NCBI GenBank assembly: GCA_044450785.1 | Contig: JBIOJM010000042.1 | Span: forward strand, 1 to 44,008 | DNA: 44,008 bases | Origin: JBIOJM01 sp044450785 | GTDB taxonomy: Bacteria > Planctomycetota > Planctomycetia > Isosphaerales > Isosphaeraceae | Direction of reading: 5' to 3' | Shown: positions 8,473 through 16,757 of the stretch, piece after piece | Numbering within the stretch: position 1 is the stretch's first letter | How the letters are laid out: each line of letters starts with the position of its first letter | Translations under genes and position numbers: made by a program | The notes under the pieces: generated by a model | Database searches by the model: none | What the model was told of the DNA's origin: nothing | What the model saw: only the letters and a program-made list of their open reading frames with translations

Positions 8473-8961
8473 ATGATCGCCGTGCCCCGCTCCTGGCTCA
8501 TGCCGGCAGCCCGCCGGCAGCGCCGTACGCGTCGCACCGCCCAGCCGCTCACGGAGGCCCTTGAAGCCCGGACCGTGCTCTCGATCTCGATTACTGCGAA
8601 CATCGACGGAGTGATGCCCGGCGTGGTCAGTCTGACGATCCCGCAGCCGACCACCGACAGGGCGCAGGACATCTCCCTGGTCGTGAAGCCGTCCCGGGGC
8701 GCGACGACGTTGTTCCACGACGCCGCGACCGAGAAAGTCATCCCCGAGGCCGAGATCACCCTGGACCGGATCGGTAACGGCTCGACCGAGACGATCGACC
8801 TGACGCGCGTCCTGATCTCCTCGATCCAATTCGTCGGCGCCGGTGACATCCCCGAGCTCAAGATCACTCTGGTGGCCGGCCAAGAGACGATCGGAATTCC
8901 TGACGGCGCCGCCGCAGGCATCCGGGGTGGAGGGGCAGTCGCGCTGGCCCAGATCCAATAA
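8473..8961 (+). CDS. Small LEPR-XLL-type secreted protein with Hcp-like core
   Basis: The 162-residue protein opens with a basic stretch (RRQRRTRRTAQ) followed by LTEALEARTVLSISI at about 27-41, a variant of the LEPR-XLL N-terminal motif found on many planctomycete exported proteins. The rest resembles the type VI secretion tube protein Hcp family: a segment like LVVKPSRGATTLFHDAATEK, then PEAEITLDR and IDLTRVLISSIQ, matching the Hcp pattern in which a kin-of-tube beta-strand set surrounds one helix. GGAGG at 8461-8465 supports the start. No other type VI genes are visible, so this may be an Hcp-fold protein used in the envelope rather than a secretion tube. The Hcp likeness is from motif recall and is moderate; the exported location follows from the N-terminus. 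Confidence 0.6.
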   Translation: MIAVPRSWLMPAARRQRRTRRTAQPLTEALEARTVLSISITANIDGVMPGVVSLTIPQPTTDRAQDISLVVKPSRGATTLFHDAATEKVIPEAEITLDRIGNGSTETIDLTRVLISSIQFVGAGDIPELKITLVAGQETIGIPDGAAAGIRGGGAVALAQIQ

Positions 8962-8979
8962 TGACACTGGTGTGGAGGG

Positions 8980-9057
8980 GGTCAGGTTCGGTAAACGGTT
9001 CTGAGTTGAAGGATCAGCGGACCGGACCGCTCAAAACACCGTTTACCGGACCTGACC
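8980..9057. repeat. 20-bp imperfect inverted repeat downstream of the Hcp-like gene
   Basis: GGTCAGGTTCGGTAAACGGT (8980-8999) and its reverse complement with one mismatch (9038-9057) enclose a small internal stem AGCGG/CCGCT. It begins 18 bp after the preceding stop codon and could act as a transcription stop, though no T-run follows. A degraded relative of the right arm (GTGTACCCGAGCTGACCCCC) lies near 7957, just after the M56 gene. Confidence 0.7.
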
Positions 9058-9220
9058 TCCTGGACCCCCTGGAAGATCTCCAGGCCGGGCATCGTTGGTC
9101 GACTCACCTTCGACGAATCGGCTCAATGCTTGCAATCATGTCTTGTGAGAAGAGCCTGTTCGCGGTAGAATTCAACAATCCGGACCGCGACGAGCCTGTG
9201 TCGGGCCCGCCGGCGATCGC

Positions 9221-9796
9221 ATGTCGACTGAGTTGGTGCGACCGATGAAGGCAGAGTTGATTCCTGAGAATGGCGATCCCGCGATTCTGATCGAACGCGA
9301 CGTGACGGTCGTCGGCCGTCACCAGAGCTGCGATGTGGTGATTGATCACGCGGGCTTGTCGAAGCGGCACTGCGTTCTGGTAAGGACGGACGGCCTGCTC
9401 GTGATCCGCGACCTGGCCTCGACGAACGGGACCAAGGTCAAGGGCCAGCGCATTCGCTGGGCCGCCCTGCTGCCCGAGGATAAGATCAGCCTGGGTGGTT
9501 ACAAGGTGCGTATTTATCTTGGTTCGGATGAGATGCCCTCACCATCGGAGCAACGGGGGGCGCGTCCCCGGTTGAGCGAGCCACCACTGCCTTCGCACGA
9601 CCCGGGGTTGGTCGCGCCGGGCTTTGCCGATCTTCCGCGCGGCCTGCCGGCCGAACCGGTTCCCTGGAACGCAAGCCTGGTCAGCCCGAATGGTGGCGAG
9701 AGCGATCTCGGTGAAGAGGCCGAATCGGGCCTGATGGAAGAGGGGTTCGAGATCATCGATGATGATGATGATGATGAGATCATCGAGCTCGACTAA
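9221..9796 (+). CDS. FHA-domain protein with acidic C-terminal tail
   Basis: The 191-residue protein has a forkhead-associated domain at about 9-105, which binds phosphothreonine peptides. The hallmark residues are visible: VVGRHQSCDVVI, LSKRHCVLV and ASTNGTKVKG. The rest is Pro/Ser-rich linker ending in an acidic tail EIIDDDDDDEIIELD. The tail is coded by a GAT triplet run (9758-9778), so its length may vary between strains. A second possible start is the ATG at 9245, which would begin MKAELIPENGD and lose nothing of the domain; neither has a good ribosome site. No Ser/Thr kinase is next to it; planctomycetes usually carry many elsewhere. It converges with csrA. Confidence 0.88.
   Translation: MSTELVRPMKAELIPENGDPAILIERDVTVVGRHQSCDVVIDHAGLSKRHCVLVRTDGLLVIRDLASTNGTKVKGQRIRWAALLPEDKISLGGYKVRIYLGSDEMPSPSEQRGARPRLSEPPLPSHDPGLVAPGFADLPRGLPAEPVPWNASLVSPNGGESDLGEEAESGLMEEGFEIIDDDDDDEIIELD
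9758..9778 (+). repeat. GAT trinucleotide microsatellite in coding sequence
   Basis: Six GAT units and a final GAG code for the Asp run at the end of the FHA protein. Simple triplet runs can change in number without breaking the frame. Confidence 0.8.
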
Positions 9797-9952
9797 TCGA
9801 ACAACGTCGCACCGGCGGTGGCCGCGCGACGTTGTCCGATCGGATGCGCGATTGTTTTCGAGGGATGAGTGAGATCGCCTTGGGTTCCTTGGGAAACCAA
9901 GGGTGCGACCAGGGCGGGCGGTGCGAGAGAGGCCCCGGCCGGATGGTCCGCG

Positions 9953-10216
9953 TCAATCGTCAGTCCGAGGTCGGCGCGGCTCGCGCCGGGCCGGCTGGTT
10001 CGGGGGTTCGATCTGGCGGGCGTCGTGGGGCTCCAGTCGGCTCGCCTGGCGATTCTCGCGCTGAATGGCCTCGTACACCTCTTGGCGGTGCACCGAGATC
10101 TCGATCGGGGCCGCGATCCCCAATCGAACCTTATCGCCGCGAATATCCACGACGGTGATGACGATATCATCGCCGATGATGATACTTTCGTCGCGGTGTC
10201 GGGACAGGACCAGCAT
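9953..10216 (-). CDS. csrA: Carbon storage regulator CsrA
   Basis: The 87-residue protein starts MLVLSRHRDESIIIGDDI and continues with VRLGIAAPIEISVHRQEVYE, the complete CsrA fold. CsrA dimers bind GGA motifs in mRNA leaders and block or modify translation. Typical CsrA has 60-75 residues; here a basic, Pro-rich tail of about 25 residues follows the core. A purine-rich ribosome site (GGAGGAAGGAG, read on the minus strand just upstream at 10226-10236) precedes the ATG. It lies downstream of fliW on the same strand with about 130 bp between. In the FliW-CsrA system known from Bacillus, FliW binds CsrA and lifts its repression of flagellin mRNA. Confidence 0.95.
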   Translation of the reverse strand: MLVLSRHRDESIIIGDDIVITVVDIRGDKVRLGIAAPIEISVHRQEVYEAIQRENRQASRLEPHDARQIEPPNQPARREPRRPRTDD

Positions 10217-10350
10217 CGTTTACGGCTCCTTCCTCCTGCCAGCGAGGCCCGCGACCGTCCCTGATCACGTTGCCCGGGCACGTGGTGACCACGACGGAGC
10301 TGGGGTCTGTACGTTGCCAAGAAGACTCATTGCTCTGGAGTTAGACCGGC

Positions 10351-10830
10351 TTACGCCGTCGCTCGCAGCGGTGACGGCCCGGGCAAGAGAGTCGGCCCCG
10401 GGACCGAAGCACACGTGTCAAGGGGATAACGCACTGGATACCGGCTGGACGTCAAGACCAGTTGCCGGCCCAGGCGGCGGATCGGGTTGAAGACCAGCGG
10501 CCCCTGGAGGTTGACCGTCAGCCCTCCGCCGTCAACGCGATTCAAAATCACGTAGATCAAGGCGCACCGTTCATCCTCCAGCCCGAGCGCCGCACAGTCA
10601 CTCGGGCGAATCTCGACGCGGTAGTCGCTGACCGCCAGCGGGGGCGCGACCAATCCAAATGCCAGCTCCGGCGCGGTCACACTCTGCAACCAGGACAGAC
10701 CGTTCACAACCGGATCGGGAAAATGGACGAACTGAGTGAACGAACGGAACCCGAGCAATCCTTCCGGAACGAGGATAACGTCCGTTTCGCAAGCCTGGAT
10801 CAGGCCGAAGCGAGTCGTGAGGATGTTCAC
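10351..10830 (-). CDS. fliW: Flagellar assembly factor FliW
   Basis: FliW is the protein antagonist of CsrA and also binds flagellin. The sequence shows the family pattern TTRFGLIQACETDVILVPEG, LLGFRSFTQFVHF, a central FGLVAPPL and the ending ALIYVILNRV...LQGPLVFNP. I place the start at the GTG at 10830 (VNILTTRFG, 159 residues), because an ideal AAGGAGGT (plus-strand 10840-10847) lies nine bases upstream. A longer frame exists upstream to 10956, but its extra 42 residues are Arg/Ser-rich and unlike FliW. It is followed by csrA. Flagellin genes are not in the window, so the regulated target lies elsewhere. Confidence 0.93.
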   Translation of the reverse strand: MNILTTRFGLIQACETDVILVPEGLLGFRSFTQFVHFPDPVVNGLSWLQSVTAPELAFGLVAPPLAVSDYRVEIRPSDCAALGLEDERCALIYVILNRVDGGGLTVNLQGPLVFNPIRRLGRQLVLTSSRYPVRYPLDTCASVPGPTLLPGPSPLRATA

Positions 10831-11145
10831 TTCCTGGTTACCTCCTTGAACGTCGGACGGGCAGAGCCTGAGCGACCAGTGCATCTCCCGGCGCGACCAA
10901 GGCGTCCTTCGTCTCGAGGGAGCCGCTTGACCGACCTTTATATCGTCCCTCGCCATTGCCCTTGCTCAATCCCCGGACGACGGAAATCCAGACGCGGTAC
11001 GCCTCGCGATGGCTGCGCCAGTCGCTCCGTTCGTAACGGAGGCGCAACGTAACTCAGGGACGTTACCGGCTCGTCACCCCGGTCGGTCGGTCGCTCGGTC
11101 GGTTGCACTGGGCGGCCGATCGCGCGCCGCGATCGCTGGCAGCCC

Positions 11146-11436
11146 TCACGACCGGTAATTCTCCTCAAGGCCCCACAGCCGTTGTAGAAAGCGGTCGCGC
11201 TTCCCCGCCTCATGGCGATAGATCGCCAGCTCTTCCATCGACTCGCCCGGTGAAGGATGATACTCCCGACGCCGCTGCTCCGATTCGCGAAACACCACCC
11301 CGATGTGTTCAGAACACGCAAAGCCGTAGGTCTTCAGCTCCGTGAGCCGGCCGTCGGTCCAGCGCGCGGCGATCTTGTATGCGGCCGGCTCCCGGCACTC
11401 CGGATGCGAGCACGCGACGACATGTGTCCTTGGCAT
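11146..11436 (-). CDS. Small Cys-rich protein, putative zinc-binding
   Basis: The 96-residue protein starts MPRTHVVACSHPECREPAAY and has a second pair in YGFACSEHIG. Two Cys/His pairs of this form suggest a single zinc site. The C-terminal half is charged and helical (FRESEQRRREYH, LAIYRHEAGKRDRFLQRL). I choose the ATG at 11436, which has GAGG seven bases upstream; a TTG two codons earlier is possible. I do not recognise a named family and cannot assign a function. It diverges from thiC. Confidence 0.6.
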   Translation of the reverse strand: MPRTHVVACSHPECREPAAYKIAARWTDGRLTELKTYGFACSEHIGVVFRESEQRRREYHPSPGESMEELAIYRHEAGKRDRFLQRLWGLEENYRS

Positions 11437-11624
11437 GTCCAAGCCTCGAACGGAACGGCCGAAGTTGGTGGAGACGAGTCCCGGGACATCACTACCTTAC
11501 CGACAAGACCCAAAATTGTTATACCCAAAGGGAGAGTGTGAGGGAAAATACCACGCGGATTGAGCAGCCGTCACCGGGATCGGCAAGACCGCGCTCGAGA
11601 CGTTTATCCGGGGATTTTGGCACC

Positions 11625-12962
<1,338 letters not shown>

Positions 12963-12977
12963 AAGGCGAATCAGCCG

Positions 12978-13607
12978 ATGACTTCCGCGGTCGACACGCG
13001 GCGATTCAACCTCGGCGACGCACTCATTCTCATGGCGGCCCTCTGCCTGGGACTCTCGGGGATTCGAGATCGGATCAGGACGTTGCCGGCGCGGACATCA
13101 TGGTGGCTCGATGAGTACCGGCGATTCCGCGACGAACTGGCCAGCGTGCCGCCCATGAGCCCGGAGGATTATGATTTCTCGGTCCGCTCACTGACATTCT
13201 ATCTCGCCGACGAATGCCAGGCGTGGTTGATGAGCAGCCTCGTTGGATTGACCGCGGCCCAGGTGCTCCTGCGGCTTCGCCGTCCGCGACCCGAGTGGCA
13301 GGCCTTGGTTCGACAGCCCGGTTTCGTGGCCTGTTGCGCCGGATCGATCGGGTTCTGCATCGACAGGGGATGGGTTCCCTTTCTCCGTTTCGAGAGCATC
13401 CATTTTCCGTTCGTGACGGCGCTGGCCGTCTTGCTCGTCTGGGCGGCCCTGCTCGGGCTGAGGCGCTGTCGGGCGGAACCAAGCTGGATCGACCGACTCG
13501 GAAGGGTGGCAGGGGCCGGGTGGATCGTGGCGGGGTTCTGGTCGCATGGTCAGGGAATCTCTCGGCGGTGGCGCTGTCGGGGTCGGGGAATTTCGTGCCG
13601 AAGTTGA
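12978..13607 (+). CDS. Putative membrane protein, C-terminus replaced at a rearrangement junction
   Basis: The 209-residue protein starts MTSAVDTRRFNLGDALILMA, an opening I know from planctomycete membrane proteins of unknown function. Hydrophobic segments are near 15-28, 82-95, 115-128 and 147-165, with FESIHFPFVTALAVLLVWAA the clearest. Codon use is typical for coding DNA up to about residue 190. The last residues, GISRRWRCRGRGISCRS, are antisense to the DUF1559 gene on the other strand. I read this as a gene cut short by a deletion that joined it tail-to-tail to DUF1559. It follows thiC closely but I see no reason to link it to thiamine. Confidence 0.65.
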   Translation: MTSAVDTRRFNLGDALILMAALCLGLSGIRDRIRTLPARTSWWLDEYRRFRDELASVPPMSPEDYDFSVRSLTFYLADECQAWLMSSLVGLTAAQVLLRLRRPRPEWQALVRQPGFVACCAGSIGFCIDRGWVPFLRFESIHFPFVTALAVLLVWAALLGLRRCRAEPSWIDRLGRVAGAGWIVAGFWSHGQGISRRWRCRGRGISCRS

Positions 13608-14256
13608 TGACGCCATTGCCGCGGTATCGGGTGGGCCGCATCGTACCGGATAGGCCCTCGGCGAAGGCGACCGTGTTCGATTCGCCGTCCGTGATGTCGC
13701 GCGCTCGACAAAGGAATTGATAGCCGAACACGCCGGTCGGGTGGTGGGCGCGGCTCTGGACGTTGGTGCCGATGCTGGCGTAGTAGCTGTTGAGGTTGGG
13801 CCGCCCCGCGTAGGGGTCGGTCGGACAGAGGAAAACGCCGACTTTGGCGTAGATTGCCGTGTCGTTGAACGGCCTTTCGGGCCCGCTGGCGCGTGGCTCG
13901 AAGTCGAAGTTGATCGAATTATAAAGGGGCGTTTGGTCAAGGTAATTCAGCATTAATGCGTGGGCGCTCCAGCCGCTCCAGGTGTTCGGTTCGCCGGCGA
14001 CCTTCACGCCCGCCCCGTCGTCGGATTCGCTCATCCGATTGAATGACGCGGTGACGCCCAGCGGAAAGGACCCGTGAGTCGCGTGGTAGTGATGCAAGGC
14101 GACGCCGATCTGCTTGAGATTATTGACGCACTGTAGGCGGCGGCTGGCGTCGCGGGCGATCTTCACGGCTGCAAGCCAGAGCATGCTTCCAACGCCGGCG
14201 ATCATCAGGATGGCCAGCAAGTCGTTCAGGATAAACCCTCGTGGCGCGCGTTTCAT
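13075..14256 (-). CDS. DUF1559 pseudopilin-like protein, C-terminally truncated
   Basis: DUF1559 proteins are planctomycete-specific secreted or surface proteins with a type IV pilin-like N-terminus. Here it is MKRAPRGFILNDLLAILMIA: the usual GFTLIELL is GFILNDLL, so the conserved Glu at mature position 5 is Asp. Next come the family lines LQCVNNLKQIGVALHHYHATHGSFP, WSGWSAHALMLNYLDQTPLYNSINF, CPTDPYAGRPNLNSYYASIGTN and DITDGESNTVAFAEG. Homology ends near 13560. The remaining 160 residues are Arg/Pro/Ser-rich and are the reverse of the convergent membrane protein gene. The usual C-terminal block with the H...DG motif is missing. The real domain is 13560-14256. The product may be non-functional. 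Confidence 0.65.
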   Translation of the reverse strand: MKRAPRGFILNDLLAILMIAGVGSMLWLAAVKIARDASRRLQCVNNLKQIGVALHHYHATHGSFPLGVTASFNRMSESDDGAGVKVAGEPNTWSGWSAHALMLNYLDQTPLYNSINFDFEPRASGPERPFNDTAIYAKVGVFLCPTDPYAGRPNLNSYYASIGTNVQSRAHHPTGVFGYQFLCRARDITDGESNTVAFAEGLSGTMRPTRYRGNGVINFGTKFPDPDSATAERFPDHATRTPPRSTRPLPPFRVGRSSLVPPDSASARAGPPRRARRPAPSRTENGCSRNGEREPIPCRCRTRSIRRNRPRNRAVEPRPATRVADGEAAGAPGPRSIQRGCSSTTPGIRRRDRMSVSGPRNHNPPGSWAARWPVRRGIAGTHRATMMSAPATS

Positions 14257-14414
14257 TGTGACGTTCCAGAGCTCGAGAGCGGGACCGAACCTCTTGGGAG
14301 CGGCTACCTTGCCGTGCGCCGGGGAGAACCAGCGCCGGCCTCATTATACCTCTCGCGGCCATGAGTGAGACATCGTCGACACGTTGGAAATTACGTTGAA
14401 GACTCGGCCGCCGA

Positions 14415-14556
14415 CAGGTACGCTTGACGAGGTCGGAACCCGGGTCAAGCGGAGAGGACCAGGTCATGTCCGATCGCACCACCGTAGACCTGGCCTCCGG
14501 CAGGTACGCTTGATCTGGTCCGATCATTGTCCGAAGCGGAGGATCAGGACATGTCC
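14415..14556 (+). repeat. Direct repeat of the Uma2 leader with a mini-ORF
   Basis: CAGGTACGCTTGA occurs at 14415-14427 and 14501-14513. Each copy is followed by a similar stretch ending GGTCATGTCC (14462-14471) and GGACATGTCC (14547-14556). The first ATG opens a 15-codon frame, MSDRTTVDLASGRYA, which stops within the second copy; the second ATG is the Uma2 start. It looks like a partial duplication of a 5' end, or a leader peptide. Confidence 0.55.
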
Positions 14557-15243
14557 CAGCCCAGCCCCATGGCCAATACGGCCCGCATGCTCGTCGAGGG
14601 CCAGCGGCTCGACCAGCCCGCATTCCACGCGCTCTACGAAGCCATGCCCCCAGGTACTCGGGCGGAGTTGATTAACGGAGTGGTTCTCATGCCCAGTCCG
14701 GTCGGGCCTCCGCATGGACGTGCCCACCTCCCCACACTGGTGTGGCTCAGTTACTACCAGGAAAACACGCCAGGTGTCGAGGCACTGGATAACACTTCGA
14801 CAGCGCTGGGGTTCAAGAGTGAGCCGCAGCCCGACGTTTTGCTTCGCATTTTATCGGAACACGGAGGCCGGACGCAGGCCGATCGGCGGTTCGTCCGTGG
14901 CGTCCCCGAGTTGCTCGTCGAGGTCTCCCACACGTCCCGGTACACCGATCTCGGCCCGAAGTTTGAAGACTACGAGCGAGTCGGAGTGCTGGAATACGTC
15001 GTGCGCGCGCTGGAGCCCGACGAGGTGCTCTGGTTCGTGCTGCGGGAAGGTCGCTTTGTCGAGCTGCCGCCAGGCCCGGACGGGACCTTCCGCTCGGAGG
15101 TCTTCCCCGGTCTCTGGCTCGACCCACAAGCGCTCATCAAGGGCGACACCCGCCGGCAGCGCGCGGTGCTCGACCTCGGCTGCGCCACACCCGAGCACGC
15201 CGCGTTCGTCGCCCGGTTGGCCGCGGCCCGAAGCGCCCACTGA
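14551..15243 (+). CDS. Uma2-family PD-(D/E)xK endonuclease-like protein
   Basis: The 230-residue protein belongs to Uma2 (DUF820), a family with a PD-(D/E)xK nuclease fold that is greatly expanded in planctomycetes and cyanobacteria and whose cellular role is unknown. The family hallmarks are here: AELINGVVLMPSPVGPPHG, the catalytic pair EPQPDVLLR and PELLVEVSHTS, then the Lys of GPKFEDYERVGVLEYVV. I place the start at the ATG at 14551 because CGGAGGA lies eight bases upstream; a TTG at 14527 in the same frame is less likely. It stands alone, preceded by a duplicated leader and followed by a large hairpin. Confidence 0.9.
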   Translation: MSQPSPMANTARMLVEGQRLDQPAFHALYEAMPPGTRAELINGVVLMPSPVGPPHGRAHLPTLVWLSYYQENTPGVEALDNTSTALGFKSEPQPDVLLRILSEHGGRTQADRRFVRGVPELLVEVSHTSRYTDLGPKFEDYERVGVLEYVVRALEPDEVLWFVLREGRFVELPPGPDGTFRSEVFPGLWLDPQALIKGDTRRQRAVLDLGCATPEHAAFVARLAAARSAH

Positions 15244-15254
15244 GGAACAGATCG

Positions 15255-15378
15255 GAAATCACTTCCCGATTCAGCTCCTCTGGTTTTCCGGGTGCCACTG
15301 GCTCTGCCAGTGCCCGCCCAAGCATGTGGACACTGGCATAGCCAGTGGCACACAAATACGAAGTCGGGAAGTTATTTC
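15255..15378. repeat. Nested inverted repeats between convergent genes
   Basis: An inner pair (15293-15312 TGCCACTGGCTCTGCCAGTG and 15331-15350, one mismatch) lies within an outer pair (15255-15269 GAAATCACTTCCCGA and 15364-15378, one mismatch). Each inner arm is itself a small palindrome, so the unit can fold as a cruciform. It sits between the ends of the Uma2 and MFS genes and could stop transcription from both sides, but it has no T-run and more likely belongs to a dispersed family. Confidence 0.75.
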
Positions 15379-15431
15379 GGGCCCGTTCCTGAGCCGAGCC
15401 CGTCAGACCGGCTCACCGGCTGGTCGAGGGC

Positions 15432-16757
15432 TCAATCCGCCAGTGGTATGACCCCAGAGCCCTCCGATGCCGTTTCCACGTCGAGATCGGGTAGCTCGGG
15501 CAGCCACAAGGCAATGAGCATCGCCGGCAGGAAAAGGGAGCCGGCCCAAACGAGGGCGGTCCGGTAGTCACCCACTTGCGAGAACAGCCCGAAGACGACG
15601 GTTCCGGCCGCCGCCGCGATGCGGCCGATGTTGTAGCAGAAGCCGGCCCCGGTCGTTCTCAGAAGAACCGGGAACAGCGGTGGCAGATACATGGTGAAGA
15701 GCGCGAACACACCGCCACATGCGCCCATGATGGGTAGAAGGACCAGGAGGGTGGTGTGGCTGCGAGGCACGATGTAGGTCGCGATCATGGCCAGTGCGTA
15801 GGCCAGACACAAGAGCGCGATCGACCGCCGGTAGCCCAGCACCCGCGCCATGGCCGCTGCCAGGAAGTTGCCGAGAATTGCGGCGGCCATCACCAGGAAG
15901 CTGGCAAAGCTGGCCAGTTCGTTCCTCCGGGCGGGGGACATATCGATCACGTCCGGCAGGTTTCGCAGGTGTTGCTGGTACCAGAACATGAAGGCCCAGT
16001 GTGCCGTCAGGCTCACGGAGCAAACCAGGATTGTGAGGACGGCCGTGCGGCGGACCTCGCCGCGGAACAGGTCGGCGATGCCCGGAGCGGCGCTTTTCGC
16101 CTGCCGCTTGGCCGCATGCCATTCCTCGGTCTCGGGGACTTCACGGCGGATCCAGAACACGAAGAGGGCCGGCAGCACGCCGACCAGGAAGACCGCGCGG
16201 GGTCGCACGCCCGCCAGCAGAAACGTCGTGCACGAGGCCAGCAGGACGCCGATGTTGACGCCGCTCTGGAGCACGGCGGCGATCCAGGGGCGCCAGCGGC
16301 GAGGCCACGTCTCCGACAGCAACGAGGCGCCGACGGCCCACTCGCCGCCGATGCCCAGGGCTGCCAGGAATCGTACGATGAGCAATTGCCACCACGTTTG
16401 CACGAAAAAGGCCAGGCCGGTGAACATCGCGTAGGTCAGGATCGTCAGGCAGAGTGCCCGGCTCCGGCCGATCAGGTCGCCGACGCGACCGAAGAAACCG
16501 CCGCCCAAGGCCCAGCCGACCAGGAACGCAGCCTGGATCCATGAGCTGTACCACCCGACGACTTTGTCGCGCGTGTCGGTAACCCCGATCAACTCGGCGA
16601 CGAACGGGGCCGCGACCAGGACGTAAAGGTGCATGTCCAGGCCGTCGAACAGCCAGCCGAGCCAGGCGGCGATCCCGGACTTCCACTGGTACGGCGAGAG
16701 GTCGCGCAGGCTCTGAATGTCGTCGCGGGAGGACGCGTGTGATCCGTCTACTGGCAT
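15432..16757 (-). CDS. MFS transporter, sugar/aromatic-acid symporter type
   Basis: The 441-residue protein is a 12-helix major facilitator. The signature loop between helices 2 and 3 is GRVGDLIGRSRAL, preceded by YQWKSGIAAWLGWLFDGLDM and LVGWALGGGFFG, and followed by LAALGIGGEWAVGASLLSETWP, typical of proton symporters for sugars, sialic acid or aromatic acids. The start is the ATG at 16757, which overlaps the stop of the dehydrogenase gene by ten bases; the frame continues upstream through that gene but is only its shadow. It is the last gene of a four-gene operon and most likely imports the compound that the upstream enzymes oxidise. The substrate cannot be told from the sequence. Confidence 0.9.
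   Translation of the reverse strand: MPVDGSHASSRDDIQSLRDLSPYQWKSGIAAWLGWLFDGLDMHLYVLVAAPFVAELIGVTDTRDKVVGWYSSWIQAAFLVGWALGGGFFGRVGDLIGRSRALCLTILTYAMFTGLAFFVQTWWQLLIVRFLAALGIGGEWAVGASLLSETWPRRWRPWIAAVLQSGVNIGVLLASCTTFLLAGVRPRAVFLVGVLPALFVFWIRREVPETEEWHAAKRQAKSAAPGIADLFRGEVRRTAVLTILVCSVSLTAHWAFMFWYQQHLRNLPDVIDMSPARRNELASFASFLVMAAAILGNFLAAAMARVLGYRRSIALLCLAYALAMIATYIVPRSHTTLLVLLPIMGACGGVFALFTMYLPPLFPVLLRTTGAGFCYNIGRIAAAAGTVVFGLFSQVGDYRTALVWAGSLFLPAMLIALWLPELPDLDVETASEGSGVIPLAD

Noticed and set aside
11379..11624. Upstream extension of thiC by 82 codons
   Set aside because: Not similar to the ThiC N-terminal domain; homology begins at the ATG at 11625.
11443..11624. TPP riboswitch ahead of thiC
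   Set aside because: The conserved CTGAGA and CTGATCTGG-type strings are not present.
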